Notes under the pieces: generated by a model
Seen by the model: the letters and a program-made list of their open reading frames with translations, nothing else
Databases searched by the model: none
Told to the model about the DNA's origin: nothing
In this document: one piece after another, positions 36,757-46,131 of the stretch
Layout of the letters: each line of letters starts with the position of its first letter
Numbering within the stretch: position 1 is the first letter of the stretch
Made by a program: the position numbers and the translations under genes
Source of the DNA: Cryptomeria japonica
Taxonomy: Eukaryota > Streptophyta > Pinopsida > Cupressales > Cupressaceae
Assembly: GCF_030272615.1 (NCBI RefSeq)
Contig: NC_081408.1
Span: 340,102,793 to 340,166,792 of the forward strand
DNA: 64,000 nt
Direction: 5' to 3'

Positions 36757-37329
36757 AAACAAGCTCATTAGCTGCCCAAAAGAGAGCAATTGGAGAAAAG
36801 CAGAGGAAATTGTTAAAGGGTGATAAATTACATCTATAGAGAGTATGCAATACAAACAAACAATGTCTCGAGTGTGTGATGTGGTCTCTAATTTATGTCC
36901 AGAGCCTGACTAACTAGTTTTGGAGTTGGACAGGGAAACCTATTGGGCCACGCATGGAGGAAATCAATGTGTTCATGCAAGGGCCACCTTTTTTCTACTA
37001 CGTGTACTTTGAGTCCACCAACTCTGGTTCCACACCATAGAAATTTCCTGAAATTGTCTTCCGAATACCCTTCAGTGCAAAATCATAATTCTCATAATAG
37101 AAAAAAGGTGGCCATTGCATGAACACAATGATTTTCTCCAAGCATGGTCCAATAGGTTTCCCCATCCAACTTCAAAACCAATAACTCGCTCTGGACATAA
37201 ATTAAATACCACATCACATACTCCAGACATTGTTTGCTTGTATTGCATACTCTCTATGTATTTATCACCCTCTAACAATTTCCTTTGCTTTTCTCTAATT
37301 TATCTCTTCTGGGTAGCTGATGTGCTTGT
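36757..37329. repeat. Long inverted repeat (foldback), ~240-bp arms
   Basis: Left arm 36,757-37,001 pairs with right arm 37,096-37,329 in inverted orientation at roughly 80-85 percent by eye, with a loop of about 95 nt. Matching anchors include TATGCAATACAAACAAACAA, GATGTGGT..TAATTTATGTCC and GTGTTCATGCAA. The minus strand of the right arm keeps a 68-codon open frame (37,278-37,072; VCDVVFNLCPERVIG), and the left arm has the same frame with a stop and an indel, so the arms may derive from a captured coding fragment. I do not recognise the protein. Confidence 0.8.
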
Positions 37330-40308
37330 TCTAACACATGCATAACCCCTTGTGACATCATTTGGTCCTATGTGGTCCTAATAGGTCCTAAGCGGTGCAC
37401 ATGTGTTGCAAGGGGACCTAAGTGGTCCTAAGGGGTCATGCATGTGTTAGAACACATGTGTGACCCCTTAGGACCACATATGACCACTTGCGACAAAATT
37501 TGGTCCTATGTGGTCCTAATAGGTCCTAAGGGGTCATGCATGTGTTAGAACACATGTGTGACCCCTTAGGACCACATATGACCCCTTGTGACACCATTTG
37601 GTCCTATGTGGTCCTAATAGGTCCTAAGGGGTACACGTGTCGCAAGGGGCCTTAAGTGGTCCTAAGGGGTTACACGTGTTATAACACATGCGTGACACCT
37701 TAGGACCACATATGACCCCTTGGGACACCATTTGGTCCTATGTGGTCCTAATAGGTCCTAAGGGGTACACATGTGTCATAAGGGGCCTTAAGTGGTCCTA
37801 ATGGGTCACGCATGTGTTCTAACACATGCGTGACCCCTTGGGACAGCTTAAGGCCCCTTGCAACAACATTTGGTCCTATTTAGTCCTAATAGGTCCTAAG
37901 GGAAGCACATGTGTCGCAAGGGTCCTAAAGTGGTCCTAAGGGGTCAGGCATGTGTTCTAACACATGTGTGACCCCTTAGGACCACTTAAGGCCCCTTGTG
38001 AAAACATTTGGTCCTATGTGGTCCCAATAGGTCCTAAGAGGTGCACATGTGTCACAAGGGGCCTTAAGGGGTCCTAAGGGGTCACGCATGTGTTAGAACA
38101 CATGCGTGACCCCTTAGGACCACATATGACCCCTTGCAACAACATTTGAACACATGCGTGACCCCTTAGGACCACATATGACCCCTTGCAACAACATTTG
38201 GTCCTATGTGGTCCTAATAGGTCCGAAGGGGTGCACATGTGTAGCAAGGGGCCTTAAGTGGTCCCAAGGGGTAACACATGTGTTAGAACACATGCGTGAC
38301 CCCTTAGGATGACATATGACCCCTTGTGACAACATTTGGTATTTTGTGGTCCTAATAGGTCCTAAGGCGTGAACATGTGTCGCAAGGGGCCTTAAGTGGT
38401 CTTAAGGGGTCACACATGTGTTCTAACACATGCGTGACCCCTTAGGACCACAAATGACCCCTTGCGATAACATTTGGTCTTTTGTGGTCCTAGTAGGTCC
38501 TAAAGTGTGGAAATGTGTCGCAAGGGGCCTTAAGTGGTCCTAAGGTGTCACACGTGTTAGAACACATGCATGACCTCTTAGGACCACATATGACCCCTTG
38601 CAACAACATTTGGTCCTATGTGGTCCTAATAGGTTCAAAGTGGTGCACATGTGCCACAACGGACCTTAAGTGGTTCTAAGGGGTCACACATGTTAGAACA
38701 CATGCGTGACCCCTTAGGACCACATATGACTACTTGTGACAACATTTGGTATTTTGTGGTCCTAATAGGTCCTAAGGGGTGCAGATGTGTCGCAAGGCAC
38801 CTTAAGTGGTTGTAAGGGGTCACACATGTGTTCTAAAACATGTGTGACCCCTTAGGACCACAAATGACCCCTTGCGATAACATTTGGTCTTTTGTGGTCC
38901 TAGTAGGTCCTAAGGGGTGGACATGTGTCGCAAGAGGCCTTAAGTGGTCCTAAGGGGTCATGCATGTGTTAGAACACATGTGTGACCCTTTAGGACCATG
39001 AATGACCCCTTGCAACACCATTTGCTCCTATGTGGTCCTAATAGGTCCTAAGGGGTGCACATGTGTCGCAAGGGGCCTTAAGTGGTCCTAAGGGGTCACG
39101 CATGTGTTAGAACACGTGTGACCCATTAGGACCACATATGGTCCCTTGCAACACCATTTGATCTTATGTGGTCATAATAGGTCCTAAGGGGTGCACATGT
39201 GTAGCAAGGGGTCTTTACTAGTCCTAAGGGGTCACACATGTGTTGTAACACATGCATGACCCCTTAGGACCACTTAAGGCTCCTTGCAACAAAATTTGGT
39301 CCTATGTGGTCCTAAGGGGTGCACATGTGTCGCAAGGGGCCTTAAGTTGTCCTAAGGGGTCACACATGTGTTAGAACACATACATGACCTCTTAGGACCA
39401 CATATGACCCCTTACGACATCGTTTGGTCCTAAGTTGTCCTAATAGGTCCTAAGGTGTGAACATGTGTCGCAAGGGGCCTTAAGTGGTCCTAAGGGGTCA
39501 CGCACATGTTAAAACACATTCCTGACCCCTTGCGATAAGATTTGGTCTTTTGTGGTCCTAATAGGTCCTGAGGCATGCACATGTGTCGCCAGGGGCCTTA
39601 AGTGGTCCTAAGGGGTCACACGTGTTTTAGCACATGGGTGACCTGCTAAGACCACATATGACCCCTTGCGACAACATTTAGTCTTTTGTGGTCCTGATAG
39701 GTCCTAAGGGGTGGACATGTGTCACAAGGGGCCTTAAGTGGTCCTAAGGGGTCACGCATGTGTTAGAACACATGTGTGACTCCTTAGGACCACATATGAC
39801 CTCTTGCAACAACATTTGGTCTTATGTGGTCCTAATAGATCCTTAGGGGTGGACATGTATCGCAAGGGGTGTCAAGTGGCTGTAAGGGGTCATGCATGTG
39901 TTCTAACACATGTGTGACCCCTTAGGACCACATATGACCCCTTGTGACAACATTTGGTCTTTTGTGGTCCTACTAGGTCCTAAGGGGTGGACATGTGTCA
40001 CAAGGGGCCTTAAGTGGTCCTAAGGGGTCACACATGTGTTAGAACACATGTGTGACCCCTTAGGATCACATATGACTCCTTGCGACACATTTGGTCCTTT
40101 ATTGTCCTAATAGGTCCTAAGGGGTGCACATGTGTTGCAAGGGGCCTTAAGTGGTCCTAAGGGGTCATGCATGTGTTAGAACACATGCATGACCCCTTAG
40201 GACCACATATGGCCCCTTGCGACATGATTTGGTCTTGTGTGGTCATAATAGGTCCTAAGGGGTGCACATGTGTAGCAAGGGGCCTTTAGTGGTCCTAAGG
40301 GGTCATAT
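37330..40308. repeat. 138-bp hairpin satellite, about 22 units
   Basis: The word CATTTGGTCCTATGTGGTCC or a variant recurs at 37,361, 37,499, 37,597, 37,731, 37,869, 38,007, 38,145/38,197, 38,335, 38,473, 38,609, 38,745, 38,883, 39,021, 39,157, 39,295, 39,423, 39,541, 39,677, 39,815, 39,953, 40,090 and 40,228; modal spacing is 138. Most units contain a near-perfect palindrome: two 22-nt arms with a 2-nt loop (a clean example is 38,073-38,118), and the pairing extends outward to about 44 nt per arm from GTCGCAAGGGG to CCCCTTGCGAC. The remaining 48 bp carries AATAGGTCCTAAGGGGT. Confidence 0.9.
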
Positions 40309-40360
40309 AAAATAATTATATACTCCCTAGGATGTATACATACACATACATACACCTCGT

Positions 40361-40448
40361 GACATGATATGAGGGGTTGTGTGTGGTCCATAGGGGTCAC
40401 AGATGTGTGTGACCCCTCCGGACCACACACGACCCCTCATAGCATGTC
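40361..40448. repeat. Isolated diverged hairpin beyond the satellite
   Basis: GACATGATATGAGGGG at the left pairs with CCCCTCATAGCATGTC at the right; arms of about 40 nt are nearly complementary around AGATGTGT. It uses satellite-like words (GGTCC, AGGGGTCAC, GTGACCCCT) but is a distinct sequence. Confidence 0.75.
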
Positions 40449-40479
40449 CTAAGGTGTATGTATGTCGTAAGGCGTATAT

Positions 40480-40820
40480 AATTATTTTATGTGTATTTAT
40501 GTATGTATGCACATATGTATTTATGCATGTGTATTTACATGTATGTGGGTATGTATGTATGTAGACATAGGTATGTATGTGTATGTATTATTATGTATGT
40601 GTATGTCCTAAGGTGTACATATAATTATTTTATATCTATGTATGTACGTGTACGTAGGTAGGTATGTATGTTTGTGTATGTTTGTATGTAGGTTTTAATG
40701 TAGGTTTGTATGTATGTGTATGTAGGTGTATGTATGTATGTGTACGTATGTATGTTGGTTTGTATGTATGTGTGTGTATGTTTGTGTATGTATTTACATA
40801 TGTATGTGTGTATTTATTTT
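40480..40820. repeat. TATG/GTAT-rich imperfect microsatellite
   Basis: Dense imperfect GTAT and GTGTAT words with isolated AAGGTGTA pieces, following the satellite. It is succeeded by AT-rich sequence and a run of about 18 A at 40,956-40,973. Confidence 0.7.
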
Positions 40821-40982
40821 CTAATATTCTAAACTAATATGATAGAATATATCAAAAAATATATATATTTTGTAAAAACTTAAAAAAAAATTATTTTCTC
40901 TTAAAAAAGATTTTAAAAAAAAACAATATAAATTAATATGTTAAAATAAATACATTTAAAAAAAAAAAAAAAAGGTACTTAC

Positions 40983-41055
40983 CACCGAAACCCTTCCTGC
41001 CGATACTCTGAGACTTTTTGCAACCTCCTGGTTAACTCCAAGATGCTTAATGTAA
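40983..41055 (-). other. Probable 5' untranslated exon of the accessory gene
   Basis: On the minus strand, a TATA box at 41,091-41,084 is followed about 30 nt later by a probable transcription start, a leader of about 70 nt, and then a strong donor GGTG|GTAAGTACC (exon end 40,983). The next plausible coding exon in this orientation starts at 36,192, so the first intron would be about 4.8 kb and contain the entire hairpin satellite and the foldback. Confidence 0.5.
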
Positions 41056-41083
41056 AATGAGCAGTTTGGGTGGATTTCAGCAC

Positions 41084-41091
41084 CTATATAG
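41084..41091 (-). promoter_or_regulatory. TATA box at the transposon right end
   Basis: CTATATAG in a GC-richer context, facing inward (minus strand), with a donor-terminated leader downstream. It mirrors the inward-facing TATA at the left end of the element. Confidence 0.5.
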
Positions 41092-41204
41092 GGCAAGGGC
41101 TTTCTGGCCGGAACTGTTCTGGCACGAAACCACTTGCCACGACAGCACAACGTGGCTGCCGAATGGTGCCAAAATAGGCATTGTTAGCCTAAAGTGCGAC
41201 ACAT

Positions 41205-41360
41205 ATCCGTACGATCACCCTGAAGCAATGGATGGGGTGGAATTAAATGGAATGTAGTATGTTAAGGATAAAGCTTTTAGACAAAGGTTTCTTAATGATT
41301 ACCTTAATCAAAAGAAGATAGTGATAAGATAGTCAAATGGAACACACACACACACACACG
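41205..41360. repeat. Copy of sequence found left of transposon copy B
   Basis: Matches 27,110-27,260 (AAGCAATGGATG..GTGGAATTNAATGG through AATCAAAAGAAGATAGTGAT), ending in a short CA repeat. The match lies outside both ends of copy B, which implies local rearrangement or a duplicated target region. Confidence 0.6.
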
Positions 41361-41379
41361 ATAAAACTTATTATTATCA

Positions 41380-41884
41380 TCAAATTTATTGACTATTTAT
41401 GTAAAATAATGTGAATGCTAAATGATAAACATGGATGAATGTGTTTGGTTATTGACTCCTTATATTTGTATCAAGGGCTTCTTCCTCTCTTTTTTCTTTT
41501 GGTATTTTTGAATTTTGTGAAATTTCTAAATCCAAGTAATGTAATTGAATGTATAAATCAAACCAATCTCCTTTTACTTTTATTTTCCTAAAATTAAAAT
41601 ATTTGTACTTACCATTTCCAAAATTGAACATTTCATTTAAGGATGAAGATTTTATCATCTCCATCTTAGACTTAAAAATAGCTCTATCATTATACTAAAT
41701 GGACTAAAAGTTCTCAACTTTGTAGTTGTGCAAGTTTGAATTTTGAAGTTGCAACATATGCAAAGAAAAAATATCATTGTAGAACTGAAAAATCTTGGCC
41801 AAAATTAAATTTCTATTTATACTGCTAGCTAGTAGTGTCTTTCAAAAGGTCACCAACTTGGTAGGAGACCAAATCCTACTCACA
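41380..41884 (-). repeat. Candidate copia 3' LTR start
   Basis: Minus strand: CTCAAGGGAGAT at 41,897-41,885 looks like a polypurine tract and is followed by TGTGAGTAGGATTTGG, which would start a 3' LTR at 41,884 reading down. It lies downstream of the copia remnant at 42,061-43,698 in the correct orientation. The LTR end is not determined. A 71-codon open frame at 41,449-41,664 has no domain. Confidence 0.35.
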
Positions 41885-42060
41885 ATCTCCCTTGAGTACA
41901 CTTGTAGTAACTCAAATGGACTTCTATAAATTCTAAAAACAAAGATGTAGCAATATAAACAATATCATTTTTAGACTCCTTAAGGTCCGATGGAATGTTT
42001 CTCTCATCATCACTAATCATTAGTAACCCCTAAGAAAAACCTTGTGCTAAGTACCAACAC

Positions 42061-43698
42061 AAAGAGTAATTCCACCATATTGATGCTGCACTACTCTAAC
42101 TTTCATGTGACATCCACTAAGATTGCAGTCTATGATGTCCACTCTACCAAAATCATTAGTATATACTACAATTAGATCATTACAAACCCTCAAAGTGGAA
42201 AGACATGTGTCATACAATAAATCATCAACATCAAAAATCTCACTCCAAAGCTTGTTAAAGAGACAATCCAATACAATCAAAACCATGCAATTAGTTGACA
42301 ATATTAATGCAAGGTCTAAAATTTTCTTAATCAACATCGTATAGTGACCATTAAACATTGAAATGTGAGATCAAGGCGAAGGAACCAAATATAAAACCTC
42401 ATCCCAAATGAGCTGCACGCATGCATTATCAAATTACATTATCTTCCTTGCACGAAATTTATTAGTTTTCATAATAATCTATTGTATACCTTATGATGGC
42501 TCCTTCTTCTTTGAGCTATCCTCTTTCTTCTTCGATAATTTATATTATAATCTTGTCTTCTTCAAGAGATGTTGTTAATGCCTTTCTCCTCATCCTTCTA
42601 TTTCTTCCCCTTCATCCTTTGTTTTCTCTCCTGGGGGCAGGATTTCACTCTCTTCCCCTCCTAGTGAGATTATAGATGATTATATTGCTTGCACTATGGT
42701 TCATACATGGAGAAAGGTCATGTGTCCTTTTCTCATCCTCTTCCTTGGGTCGAGTAAGAGTTGTGTTTGATTGAGGTTGAGATCTGTGTTTCCTACCAAT
42801 TCAAAGCTCTAATCAAAATATTTGTCTCTACTTTCTTTTTGGCTTCTTTCCTTGTCTCACAACTTGTGAAATCCTTCTTTCCTACCTAGTAGGTTGTTAT
42901 GTAAGGGTTTGGGTCTTCTCCCAATTTACCTAATCAGAACATATTAAATATATTTAAATAAACATATTAAACATAAATATACAAAATATGTATATATTAG
43001 TATTTTTAAAAATACTATATGTATAATAACAAATAATATGTATACATGCATATTCATATTTTTATAAACATAATTTTAGGCATACTTTTATGTATAATTT
43101 ATGTATACTCTAGGTATTTATGTATAAGCTATGCTTACTTATTTGTAAATATATTTTTATGTTTCTTAGTTTCATGGACCTTATAAAACATGTTGAATTA
43201 TTTCAAACAAATATTACCTTCACTATCAGTCCTCAAACAATTAATATGTTTTCTACCAGTTTGATTTTCAACCAAGGATTTGAAATTCTTAAATTGACTT
43301 TAAACTTTAGATTTACTCATGAAGAAATACAAATATACATTCCAAGGTTATACTATAGTCATCTATAAAAGAGATAAAATAAATAGATCTAGCTCTATCA
43401 AAGGAACATTAATAAGACCAAGCACATATGAATGAATATAATATAAAACCCTAGAAGACATATGATAACTAGAATGAAAATAAACATTATGTTTTTTACC
43501 ATAAACATGTAATGTTCACAGAAAAGAAACTTGAGATTATATACATCAAGGCCTTCAACAAGTCAATTATTTTTTAGGGCTCTAAGATCACTCTAACTAA
43601 TGTGACCATTTCCCTAGTTCCATAACATTTTTTTGTCCACTAGGAGCTTCATCTCCAAATAATTTGCACCCTTAGGTATCCTAAAAGTATGGACATCA
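42061..43698 (-). mobile_element. Ty1-copia remnant (composite copy 2)
   Basis: Homologous to 628-2,264 along its length, with the same content (pre-integrase and integrase pieces) and the same break at the TGTAATGCC LTR start. The integrase fragment reads through the FKSLVENQTG..LRTDSEG-type region near 43,200-43,300 with stops. Includes the unrecognised conserved ORF at 42,047-42,358. Confidence 0.7.
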
Positions 43699-44560
43699 TG
43701 TAATGCCTGCCAAAATACCCTAGAAAAATAAAAACTAACATACTAGAACAGATAATTTTTTTTAAAACATCATCTAAAGCAAAATGTAACATCATCTACT
43801 CAATATGAATGAAACACATTTAACATAATATGCACATAACAACATGAACATGTAACATAATCACATGAGCTAATTATGCAAGCAAAAATAAACACAACTA
43901 AAATTTCAATACCATCTCCCTAGGGTATCTCAATATCATCACTTACTCTACCAATCATAAGCAATAACAATCCACTCATTCCTAATATAACACATAACAT
44001 TTCCATTATCATTATTCCATGGAAATATGAAATTTCCATTATCATTATTCCATGGAAATATGAAGTTTCCTTAATACCTTTCTAGCTTGATATGCAATCA
44101 CCTTATCATCAATCTAATATGATATGCAACTCAAAACAATGCAATCTAATCCATTTCCCAATTAAGGTGCATTTTAAGAACCAATACTAAATGCTCCCGA
44201 TCCCTTAACCATACATATGTTCTATGATCTCTTCCTTATCTACCATGATTTTTAATAGAAATATGAGATAATCTCAACACCATTTCTTTTCTTAACATTT
44301 AAATTATCATAATATAGCCAAGATACCAAAGATACATACACATTCTATTAACATGATTCTATTTCATTTCAACTACAAGATACATTACCATAAATCTCAA
44401 TATTCTCTCAAAAAAACATATGTCTAGTCCTAATATAATATAAACCACTACCTATACATAGCCAATATATCAGGAGCATAGCTATTTTACTACATGTTAC
44501 CAATTACAAATACATCCATCTGCAACGATAATAATCTATAAGATGTAAAGATAGAAGAAC
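43699..44560 (-). repeat. Gypsy LTR, composite copy 2, left portion
   Basis: Matches the start of the LTR at 2,265-4,933. It is interrupted at 44,560 by the copia insertion and resumes at 51,954. A local duplication of TTTCCATTATCATTATTCCA is present near 44,000-44,050. Confidence 0.75.
44556..44560. other. Left target-site duplication AGAAC
   Basis: AGAAC precedes the copia 5' LTR; the same five bases follow the 3' LTR at 51,954-51,958. The unfilled site in composite copy 1 (about 3,114-3,118) has AGAAC once. Confidence 0.9.
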
Positions 44561-46060
44561 TGTTGGCATTATGTGAACCGGTATGAGGACATAATGAAAT
44601 TGTATATTGTCATTGATGTCAATATGTGCTAGGAAGAGAGAATCGGTATATATGCCAAAGTGCAGTGGTATATTTGTTCAAGGTGAACCAGCTTATAGTT
44701 ATGGGAACCGGCACATGGAAACATTGTATGACTACCGGTTGGTAGTTTCTACTTCAGGGTTTCCCGTTGGAGTACCTCAAGCCTGTGTGACTCAATTGGT
44801 GATCTTTGTGTGATGAGTTAATAATATAATGAAGAACAGACTGTGTTGCCACGTCAGCCTTGTGTGCGTGAAGAATCTTGAATGATGGAGACTATCCTTA
44901 TCTACCTCAAGATGTGTGAAGTTTGTAAACAGTGATAACACGTGATGGGTTATCAGCCACCATGAAATTGGTGGAAAATGGACAATGGAGAAGGTCTTGA
45001 GATTGGATCAAGAATTGTTACATTTAATGTAGTATGCTCAATGGTCAGGATTGAACCGTTTGAATTGCTTAATCTATCAGGTTTAGGGTTCAGGGTTTAT
45101 GCTACCGACCTTTTTGTTTCCTATAAGGTTGATGTTGTGTTTCTTTCTAAAGTTGCTGGCAAAAGTTGTGTATGTGTATCCAAGAGAAAGGATATGTGAT
45201 TCTTGCCAGACCAGAGGAGAGAAGTGATACCTGTAGAGTGTAAGTGTAGAAGGTGAAGAGGAGATTAAGTAGATTTGCATTGGCATTGAGTGCGATCATC
45301 ATATCATTGATATACCTGTTGATCTTTAACCACTTCAACAGTTGTGAAATCCCTTAATAGGGTAGGCTTAACCGGTTTGCTATAAATCCTTTAACACGGT
45401 AACTCGAAGCTATTGAGTTAGTGAAATCCTTTAGCTATTGAGTTCTTGAAATCCTCTAACAAGGTAACCTTTAATAGGGTTTAACTCTTAACCAGGTATT
45501 TTAGCCATCCCTTAACCGGGTGATCCCTAATAGGATCGGTTCCTAGCAGAACCTATTGTAACATCTCTAACTAGACAAGGCTCCTAACAGAGCGGACTTC
45601 TAAAGAGTTCAAAAATAGCTTGTGGGTATTCATCCCCACCGTGGTTTTTCTCAGTTGGGTTTCCACATGAAAAATATGTGTGTCATGTGTGATTCTTCTA
45701 TCCTATGATGTTTTCTTATTGTCGGTCAAGCATGTGATGGTTCTATGTTTTATGCTTGTCAATAAAACATGTTGAACTAGCTATTATTATGTTTTGATGA
45801 TAGACTACTTGTTCATGCATAAGGGTCAAATGGTAGTGTAGTTTTGAATTAAGTGAAAAGCTAAGTGATTAACCGGTTAATGCTTGTATCAATCACTCTT
45901 AGCTTTACCGGTTGCACTTTGTTTCAAACTGGTATTACCATTTACTAGTCATTTGAAGTGTCTATTGTCAAACTGGTTTAGGACTATGTTTTTGTCTATA
46001 CTGATTCACCCCCCTCTCTCAATACTAGTTTGGTACTATTCATTCATCATTGAGTTATCA
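44561..46060 (+). repeat. Copia 5' LTR
   Basis: 1,500 bp from TGTTGGCATTATG to GAGTTATCA, followed directly by the primer-binding site. It carries GT-AG-like leader sequence and several short open frames with no domain. Confidence 0.9.
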
Positions 46061-46062
46061 AT

Positions 46063-46074
46063 TGGTATCAGAGC
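46063..46074 (+). other. Copia primer-binding site
   Basis: TGGTATCAGAGC, complementary to the 3' part of plant initiator methionine tRNA, begins two bases after the LTR end, as usual for copia elements. Confidence 0.9.
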
Positions 46075-46131
46075 ATCCTCTAGGTCCTCTGTGTTGTAAG
46101 CTTAACCGCTTGAGGGAAAGATCCTATTGTA

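Larger units (their letters stand above)
28046..41205 (+). mobile_element. Large DNA transposon, copy B (about 13 kb, near full length)
   Basis: Left end matches copy A from TCATCATTTTTGTTGATGTGG. Order: subterminal repeats, TATA box (about 28,247-28,262), plus-strand transposase-like pseudogene (29,070-32,242), 180-bp array (32,350-33,422), minus-strand accessory gene (about 33,900-36,192), inverted repeat (36,757-37,329), 138-bp hairpin satellite (37,330-40,308), TATG-rich tract, then a minus-strand 5' exon and TATA box (40,983-41,091). The right end is not sharply defined; it must lie before about 41,205, where sequence shared with the left neighbour begins. Ends share GGCWGCCAC in inverted orientation but no long terminal inverted repeat was found by eye. 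Confidence 0.65.

Noticed and set aside
36961-37010. GPPFFYY-like string reminiscent of plant de novo DNA methyltransferases
   Set aside because: Only seven residues match, in a frame not kept in the other arm; no flanking similarity.
37330-40308. Possible CRISPR-like array
   Set aside because: Repeats are tandem without unique spacers, lie in plant DNA and have no cas genes; this is a satellite.
46063-46074. tRNA gene fragment
   Set aside because: It is only the 12-nt retrotransposon primer-binding site, not a folded tRNA.
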